Assembly (NCBI GenBank): GCA_013350335.1
Contig: CM023534.1
Location: forward strand, 12,057,542 to 12,121,541
Source of the DNA: Chimonanthus salicifolius
Lineage: Eukaryota > Streptophyta > Magnoliopsida > Laurales > Calycanthaceae
DNA length: 64,000 nt
Direction: 5' to 3'
The notes below the pieces were generated by a model that saw only the letters and a program-made list of their open reading frames with translations, was not told the origin of the DNA and searched no databases. Shown here in pieces: positions 45,012-64,000 of the stretch (its first letter is position 1; every line of letters begins with the position of its first letter). A program made the translations under genes and the position numbers.

Positions 45012-45215
45012 AAACATGATGAGTCATAAACATATCAAATTTGAGCATAAAACTCAATTTTTAGTCACTTGATTTTAGTAATTGAAGCCACCATGTATCC
45101 TTGTCTTAGTGTTTTTAAGGACGCTTGATGACTTCGACCAGTGAAATTAAGTGGGTAAAATTTTAGTTTTGAGCTCAAATTTAGTTCATTTGTAGTCAAT
45201 CATTTTTCCACTTTC
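45012..45215. mobile_element. Small foldback MITE, copy 3 (degenerate)
   Basis: AGTCACTTGATTTTAGTAAT on the left pairs imperfectly with CAGTGAAATTAAGTGGGT on the right, and the copy includes the outer AAATTTTAG motif seen in the copies at 13345 and 34070. Confidence 0.5.
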
Positions 45216-46087
45216 AATTTAAGAGGTAATTTTTAATTAATTTTAAAAATATAAAAAAAAAATAAAAGAAAATGGACCAGGTATACACCTCACATGTATA
45301 ATGGCTAAATGTGCCACAAACCCGACAACCTTTCATGGGGTTCTTGTAAAAACCTAAGCACGATCGTTTATATAAACGTGCTTAATAATTTAGTCTGAAC
45401 TAAACTCGACATGCTGGTATATGTGTTCAAATCCATTCATCTATGATGAGTTTGGATGAGCATTGGGTCGAATTGAAGCTGATGAACAACCCTAAGTTTT
45501 GATGATGTAGCATATTGCTATGAGAGTAATGTTCCACTCTAGAAATGGAAGTTGCAGTAAATGTGGTTGAAGTTTCTCTCTATGGTCCTGTCCATTTGAT
45601 AGACTCAAATGAAGCTTCACCCACATACAATGCAGTTGTTTGATTGCATGTAACCTCTTGTTGCTATCATTTAGAGTCTTTCTTTTATTGGATCTATGCA
45701 TGTTGAGTGTGGTGCAAACACTGCTATGAATCTCTTAAACCGAAGAAAAATTTAAGAGGGGTGTAAGGGTAATGGGATAATACCCTTCATTACGATTGTT
45801 TGGTAATTAAAAGTAAAAGTAAAAAAAAAAAAAACTTTTTTGCTTTTCTTTACTTCTTTCCTCTTTCTTTTGATATTCACTTTTGATTACACCCCTTGGA
45901 ATATTTACCCCTCATCCAAATGCAGCCATAGTTCTGATGTTTATACTTAAAACACAGGCAAATGATTCCTCCATACAGGAACTTTTGTAGAGTAGACAAT
46001 CACAAAAGATTGGCTCCATCACTTGTTTACAACCATTTGATCTAAGCTGTTCAAATCATCGACAATAGAATCAACATATATTGGAAT
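45216..46087. other. AT-rich intergenic DNA
   Basis: No gene or structured repeat recognised. Confidence 0.5.
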
Positions 46088-46095
46088 GCCTTTAT

Positions 46096-46890
46096 TAGGG
46101 CTGCAACTCGGGATGGGCGGGTCGGGTTTTAACCCTGACCCAGTTCACAACATCTTGAACCCAATCTAATTAGACCCGAACCGAATTTAAAACCCGATTT
46201 ATCCAACACAACCCGACCCGAGTTTGTAATACTCTCAGCCCGACGTTAGCCCGACTAGACCCGAGCTGCAACCATACAGTTTCTTGACACTAGAAAATAA
46301 GATGAATTTCTGAATTGAAGGAGAAACAAGATTCTCAAATATCACTGGCAGAATGGTAGAAAGAATCGATCCGCTGTAGGAAAACCCCTTTTCTGACGTG
46401 CATGTGTTGTTGTAGTCCCGACGAACTGGTCAGGTTTTCGATTCTCAGACTACTGCACAGCCTGCAGATCTTCTCTTCTGCTCGACTGATCTTATTTCTG
46501 AATACTTCAAATCTACTAACTCTTGTCCCAATGCCCTAATTAAAGAAGTGAGTTTTGAAAACAGAATGAAGGGTTTGGATAGTGTTGGGTGTCTCTCCCC
46601 CATGTGAAGTTGGACTGAACTAAAGAAGTGGGATTTGAAAATAGAAGGAAAGGGAAGGCAAGTGGACAGCATCACATCAGGATGCTTTTCTTAAGAAATT
46701 CGAGTCTTCTCGGGTTAGGTCAGATCAGGTCAGGATTTAAAGAGCTCAGCCCACGCTGATCCGAATTTCAGATGGATTTTTTTTTCTAACCCAACCCAAC
46801 CCGAGTTTACAATTTCTATAACCCAACCCACACTATTTTCGGGTCGGGTCAGTCGTGTTGGGCCAAAACCCAACTCAAGTTTCAACCCTA
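46096..46890. mobile_element. hAT-like GGGTCGGG element, copy 3 (795 bp)
   Basis: Starts TAGGGCTGCAACTCGGG and ends ACTCAAGTTTCAACCCTA, flanked by GCCTTTAT and GCCCTTAT (8-bp duplication, one mismatch). The GGGTCGGG-type runs lie at both ends, with about 400 bp of unrelated sequence between (46280-46690), so this may be a longer family member or one carrying an insertion. Confidence 0.72.
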
Positions 46891-47157
46891 GCCCTTATGA
46901 AAGAATTCAACTGACTACAAAATAGCCCAACTAAAAGAGAAAAACTAGGCGGATCAATAACAAAATAAAAACAAAACAAAGTATTCAGGAGAAAAAAAAA
47001 ACAATTACATGAAAATCAGACAGTTTTCTCATCCTCTTGCTAATTCATTGGCTTTAACATTTGTTGACACGAGATCATGGTGAGCCCAACTAACCCAACC
47101 TGACCAAAAGTATATAAAGAGAGCACAGATGGACAAGCCATAGTTTCCCATAAGCTT

Positions 47158-47395
47158 AAGGCTCTAACTCGGATGGGCCAAGCTGGGTTTTGGGCCTGAA
47201 TTGCAATTTAAGAGTTCGATCCAGGCTGGATTTTAAGCCTGTCCAAGTCTGAGTCCGAATTGCCATTAAAGAACTCAAGCCTGAGCTCAAGCCCAAGTTA
47301 ATATGAACTAGGCAAACTTGAGCCCAATCTGAACTGCATTTATATATATATGTATGGTGGGGGGAGGGGGTGCCTTTCATGCACTAGGCTCGGCC
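47158..47395. mobile_element. Degenerate GGGTCGGG-family fragment
   Basis: Begins AAGGCTCTAACTCGG and contains GGGTTTTGGGCCTGA and other decayed family motifs. No clear second terminus or target duplication. Confidence 0.4.
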
Positions 47396-48686
47396 CAAAT
47401 TTTATTTTGAATATGTTATTTTTGGAAAAAATGAGTTTGAATTAGTATTTGATAATTATATTATTATGACAAGATTGTAAATTCTAATAGGTATTTAATG
47501 ATAATTTATGTTTTTATTTGTGTATATTATTGTGTGGTGTTGAAAAAATTAATTATAATATTTTATAATTTTCTTCTATATTTTATCATATTTTTATTTT
47601 ATGACATATTTTTTCTAAATGAAACACTAAAATGATTGAGAATGCCAGAACGCTCTGTTGTAAGAACAAACCAAAACAATTTGCAGGAAAAGATCTTGCA
47701 ACTGGTACAACTTTTCACACATCCATTAGTTGGATGTAAAGTCTGGACACTTCCAGACCTCAAAAAAAGAAAACTATGGGTACCACTTAAACTAAACTTT
47801 TCTTTTCTTTTCTTTTTATTTTTCAATACAATTTTCTTTTATATTTGTTGCTCAAATTTTTTTTTTTCCTTCTAGATTTTTCCTAAACAATCTTTTTAAG
47901 TCTCCATGAGTCTGCCATGTGCACTTACACTTTTTAAATTCCTCATATTTTCTTTTCATTTCTTTAATTATTACATGAGAGCATTCTTGAAAGAATTTTT
48001 GCAGAAGAATGAGGGTTTTTTCCTAAATTTTTCATTCCTTGAAAGGTCACATCCTTTTATTCCTTCCTCATAGCATCTAAATTCTAAAGTTTAAGTTTGA
48101 CCATCCGTTGGAGAAGGATTTAGCGCCGCTGTAATATGTTTTCATAATTTTGCAGGTGATATTATATTGCTCTAAAATATATTTATTTAATCTGTTTATT
48201 TATAATTTTTTTTAAAAATATACTTTATTTGACGGATATAAAAGCAAAAAAAATTGATGGTTAGTATATTTATGTTGAAATTTTACAACTCATTTTTTTG
48301 GCTTTATATCAAATAAATAAAACATATAATTTTAAAAATAAATTTCTATAGTCAAATATATCTCATAAATATATATTAAATCAAGTAATTTATTGGTCAT
48401 ATATAATTAAATATTTAATTATTATTAAATAAAAAAGTTATTAAAGTTTCACAAACGGTCCATTTAAAATTCTCCTATCACCTTAGCTTATAATAATATA
48501 AACTAGATTTTTAACATGACATATTATGAGTCGGTAAAACTATCATATCAATTATATATAAATTTATGGAGAATAGTCCTTTTAAATAGAGTAAAAATTG
48601 AATTCACTATTTAAATTGATCTTATAATCAAATTTGATGAATTTAAATATGATTGATTTTAAAATATTTTATAATCATATATTCAA
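47396..48686. other. AT-rich intergenic DNA
   Basis: Strongly AT-rich with no gene or repeat recognised. Confidence 0.5.
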
Positions 48687-49122
48687 GGGTATCGATTCTT
48701 CCACGGGCTTTTTGTCTAAGCAGACACGAGAATTAGTGGATTCTCAATTTTACCCTTTACATGAAGAGTAAAATCGACTCACCAACACTTCGCATGAGCA
48801 ATAAATCGGGTCGTCGAAATTCACATGAACAGTAAATCGGCTAGCCGAAATTCACGTGAACAGTAACATCGGCTTGCCAAAATTCACATGAACAGTAACA
48901 TCGGCTTGCCGATGTTCACATAAATAGTAAATTGGATAGTTGAAAATTTGTATAAACAGTAAATCGACTAGTCAAAAATTCACATGAGCACTAAATTGGC
49001 TAGCCGAAATTTTACAGTTTATATGAAATATTTGATTTTACTATTTATGCCAAAGGTAAAATCAGAAATCCACTAATTTCTGTGTCTGATTACAATAACT
49101 TTTCATGGAAGGATGGCTACCC
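48687..49122. mobile_element. TIR element with internal CGGCTAGCCG-type tandem repeats
   Basis: About 436 bp. The ends are inverted over roughly 75 bp (GGGTATCGATTCTTCC left; GGGTAGCCATCCTTCC from the right end), including a shared AATTAGTGGATT block. The centre (48780-49020) has about seven degenerate 30-32 bp units built on AAATCGGCTAGCCGAAATTC and ACATGAACAGTA. No transposase. No convincing target duplication seen. Confidence 0.72.
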
Positions 49123-49202
49123 TGTACAAAATGAAAGAGTCACTGACTAAAAATTATATTGTATAAAAAATAATTTATTCTTCTAAAAATTATAGGGAGC
49201 AC

Positions 49203-50063
49203 TTACACACACTCGGATTTCCTGCCTCTACACACCCGAAATCGGATTTTCGGGTGAAATTACGATTTTACCCCCGCGTTTCCATTCATTCGAATGAATG
49301 CCCAGTTCAATGAATGCCCAAGTGTAATTTCAATTCATTCGAATGAATGGGCTGAGCAGTAACACGGAATACTGCTCAGCCCATTCATTCAAATGAACTA
49401 ATCATTCGAATGAATGGGCCTCATTCATTCAAATGAACTAATCATATTCGAATGAACGTTCAGTAGTCAGTAGTCAGTTAAAATTTATTTTAAAATTTTA
49501 AACTTATTTTTTAAGCACTGTATATTTTCAAAATTTCTCAAATTAAATATTTAGACTAATTACTATAATTTGATAAAAATACTTTAAGACTTCAAGGTCT
49601 TTTGACACTCCTAAATGTGTTTTCGACACACCCTAGGGATACCCTTATTTACAAAATACTATGTTTTAAATATTTAGGAGTGTCAAAAGACCTTGAAGTT
49701 TTAAAGTATTTTTATCAGGTTATCGTAATTAGTACGGATATTTAATTTGAAAATTTTTGGAAACACAGTGCTTAAAAAATAAGTGTAAAGTTTTAAAATA
49801 AATTTTATTTTTTAAATCATTCGAACGAATGAGGCTCATTCATTCGAATGATTAGTTCATTTGAATGAATGGGTTGAACAGTATTCCGTGTTACTGTTCA
49901 GTCCATTCGTTCGAATGAATTGAAATTACACTGATTCATTTGAATAAATGTCAAAATGAATTAGGCATTCATTCAAATCAATGAAAATGTAGAGGTAAAA
50001 TTATAATTTCACTCAAAAATTTGATTTTAAGTGTGTAAAGACAGAAAATCGGAGTGTGTGTAT
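49203..50063. mobile_element. 860-bp foldback element
   Basis: Two arms of roughly 400 bp are inverted copies. The outer ends are ACACACACTCGGATTT and the complement of ATCGGAGTGTGTGT, and the inner ends are TCTTTTGACACTCCTAAAT (49597) and ATTTAGGAGTGTCAAAAGA (49673), leaving a short loop. Both arms carry several copies of the palindrome ATTCATTCGAATGAAT. No coding sequence. Long-TIR elements of this shape are often Mutator-like or Foldback, but I found no clear target duplication to decide. Confidence 0.85.
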
Positions 50064-50375
50064 AATTATATTGTTAATAAAAAAGCACGAAGAATCTGTC
50101 GCTGTTCACCTCCCATCCATGAATAGACCTATTACGTTCTCCGAAATGCCACTATAGCGAGATCCCAGATCCCCCTTTAAACAAAGGCAATAAATGTGGG
50201 CTCCACCGGTGGCTAGCAGACATATAGCCAATCCGAGCGAGCTCCAACCAAGGGCATTTTTAGTTATTTATCGGAAACTACGGGCCAGATAGCCGGTAGA
50301 TCTCCGTTTCTCACTGCACCCTGCAGCTTCCCTGAAGAGATTTCCTTCTTCCCTCACTCTCTCCGAAACCAAAAG
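50064..50375 (+). promoter_or_regulatory. ARF1 promoter and first (non-coding) exon
   Basis: The proximal promoter must lie between the foldback element and the leader. A CT-rich leader (CTTCCTTCTTCCCTCACTCTC) ends with a donor AAAAG before GTAGGAATC at 50375/50376. No sharp TATA box is seen; TTATTTATC near 50262 is a weak candidate. Confidence 0.6.
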
Positions 50376-61937
<11,562 letters not shown>

Positions 61938-64000
61938 GATGTTGATCTTGCAATTTCTCTTGGTCCCCTTTTTGGTCTTCTGGATGCAGGAGTAAATATT
62001 ATCTGGGCAGTTGGAGGTGAGGGATTGCGGTGGTTTTGATGATATTGTAGGATGTTTTTCCCTCTTGCAATGTTAATCTGTAATAGAGTAGTTGGATATT
62101 GCATGCCTGTTTTCATCTGGGTTTGATATTTGATTGGCTAATCCTTTTAGCTGTATCATGAACTAATATGGTGTTATATCTGTTTCTAGATAAGCATACC
62201 TGCCACACATTATCTTTGCTAAATTTCTTTAGCCACTCTTCTGAAAGAATGGGATTTCAGTATTGCATTCCATTATTTTGTGAATGCTAGAGAAAATATA
62301 ATTGTTGGTTAAGATTTTTGGCCTGTTTGGCATAACCTGAAATGGGGTGGATACAAGCCTTGTTCATTTCGCTTTTTCCCTAACCATCCATATCTCAGTT
62401 ATACGTATGTAAATTGAGTACTCAACCAAAGCGATGTTTGGTATGAACCTACTGTGGTTATATTAAGCAGATGAGCAGTGAGATTTCTCATGGAAACTAT
62501 GATGAAAATACAATAATAACGAAAATATATTGTGGATCAATGTCAATTGGAAACAGAGTGGACCATATCCTTCCTTCTTTTCCCTACTCTAATGATGGAA
62601 CCCTTTTCCATCTTAGAGAAACAATCTTTTGGTGAAAGTGATCACAGCCGAAACACTCCCCAAAAGGCAGGGCTTTGTGGGTTCTCTCCATTGGCGTGGG
62701 AGAAAACCATTAGGGGCAAAGATGATGACTTGGAGGGGGAGAGAGGGAAGAGATGGGTGTTGGAAGGGAGCAAAATAGACTGAAATGGTAGGTGTCAGAG
62801 CGACTAGTAAGAAAGGAAGGGAGATGGATACAAGTTAAAGGTGAAGGTGGAGGAGGGTGTAACACAAAGTTGGATTGAGGACAGAGGCGAAGATGGCATG
62901 TAACCAAATACACCCTTCATCCAAAATCTAAGAGGTCTTATGGATGGTAAGAATCCTTGGTTGTGCCTAAATTCCAAGGGAGGGTTTCTTCCTTGTATGT
63001 GCCTGGACAAGGAATTTAGTTGTCCAATGAGTCCTTGTGTCTGGTTTCTAGAACAATTTATCTACTAATTGAAGAGTAGGTAATCCTGTGTGAATTATAT
63101 ACTGTCCATGTAGGAAGAGTAACTGAATTCTTCAGTTCCTCTATTCTGCAAATGCAGTTTGGTATAGTTGATTTTTTTCTTTTTCTTTCTTTTTTTGGCC
63201 ATAGGCTAATCGCAATATCAACCCTTTCAGATTTTGAAGAACAGGTCTTACAATAATTTGGTATGGTTGATTTTTTGGCTATCGGGTAATCCACATGCAT
63301 TTACCTATTGATTAAATTGTGCTATTTGGCTGTCTTCAATGTTCACCTTAAAACGATGAGGGAAAAAAAAAAGGGCTTGAACAAGGTTTTTGGAGATTGT
63401 TCTAATATAGGGTGAAGTGAACGTTGATAAAGCCCATTAACTATGTCAAATTTTAATCCCAAGCAACTATGATTGAACCTTCTATTACTCTGTCATATCT
63501 GTAGATTAGATGGTTAGTAATATTTCTTGGTGTTGCTTTTATCCATTGGCCAATCTTGTCCACCTTGTATGATTGTGTACCGTCACGTGCCCCTCAACAT
63601 ACCATGTTGTATGAGATATCTCAATGTGATGGGTGAAAGAAGGCCCATATAATGATTTGCGCGATGAAGTATTGGGGAGTACTTGTGCACCAAATCTCTT
63701 GCATTATTATCATCGATATATATACTCATCATTTTAGACTGAATGGCTAAAAATATCAAATAGGATTAATTTTTGTTATCAAGTAATCCAAACTACCTCA
63801 TTTATGTTGATGAAATGGTCATCGTAATCACGCGTAGTGTGTGCAGGACACAGTCCCACCATATACTGTTTTTACGAATGCTCTGATATATTTTTCTATT
63901 GAATGTAAATAATTGAAGCACCGTTGCTGGCGAAATTTGATATATATTTTTTTTTGAATTTACGTGTGGGAAACCGTGAGATACCTAATGTAAAACCTGA
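61938..64000 (+). other. ARF1 3' UTR and downstream flank
   Basis: The first few hundred bases after the stop are T-rich and likely 3' UTR; AATATGG/AATAGAG-like signals are present but none is decisive. From 62400 on I recognise no gene or mobile element. Confidence 0.5.

Noticed and set aside
48780..49020. CRISPR-like array from regular 32-bp repeats
   Set aside because: The units are degenerate and contiguous without unique spacers, lie inside a TIR element, and the DNA is plant nuclear.

Overview
This is a window of plant nuclear DNA, almost certainly from a flowering plant. It holds two intron-rich protein-coding genes of plant type (a UBA-domain DRM cytosine methyltransferase and an ADP-ribosylation factor), plant-type Ty1/copia, TRIM, LINE (L1 and RTE) and Stowaway/hAT MITE repeats, and long AT-rich non-coding tracts. 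I cannot name the species. The two-UBA layout of the methyltransferase fits many monocots, magnoliids and basal eudicots. I see no bacterial genes, CRISPR array or rRNA, and I identified no tRNA.

Layout. Positions 1-5,900 are intergenic, with two Stowaway MITEs, two hAT-like MITEs and a 106-bp tandem duplication. Positions 6,015-26,800 (minus strand) are a DRM-type de novo DNA methyltransferase gene, reconstructed here as eight coding exons encoding about 651 residues; a probable non-coding first exon and promoter lie near 27,893-28,160. Its large introns carry decayed LINEs that run antisense to the gene. Positions 28,400-34,600 are repeat-rich intergenic DNA with a TRIM/LARD-like LTR element and an inverted copia relic.

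Positions 34,614-38,113 are a Stowaway MITE split by a 3.3-kb LTR-like element (34,694-38,005, target duplication CCATG). Positions 38,476-45,006 are a small TRIM element (target duplication AAAGT). Its first LTR is split by a complete, apparently very young Ty1/copia retrotransposon (38,621-44,599, target duplication ATAAA, two 183-bp LTRs with no difference by eye, and one open 1441-codon Gag-Pol frame). Positions 46,096-50,063 contain an hAT-like element, a TIR element with internal short repeats, and an 860-bp foldback element that ends about 300 bp before the leader of the next gene. Positions 50,340-61,937 (plus strand) are an ARF1-type small GTPase gene with a 1.16-kb leader intron, a 7-kb LINE-containing intron and a final GC-AG intron that yields the standard 181-residue protein. 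Positions 61,938-64,000 are its 3' flank.

How the parts relate. The methyltransferase belongs to the RNA-directed DNA methylation pathway, which silences the kind of transposons that fill its own introns and flanks. ARF1 is a housekeeping regulator of COPI vesicle budding. The two genes are divergent and about 22 kb apart, with no sign that they work together. I found no convincing undescribed multi-gene system. The most notable items are the ARF1 terminal GC-AG intron, the recent copia insertion and its nesting, the palindrome cluster in the 3.3-kb LTR, and the foldback element beside the ARF1 promoter.
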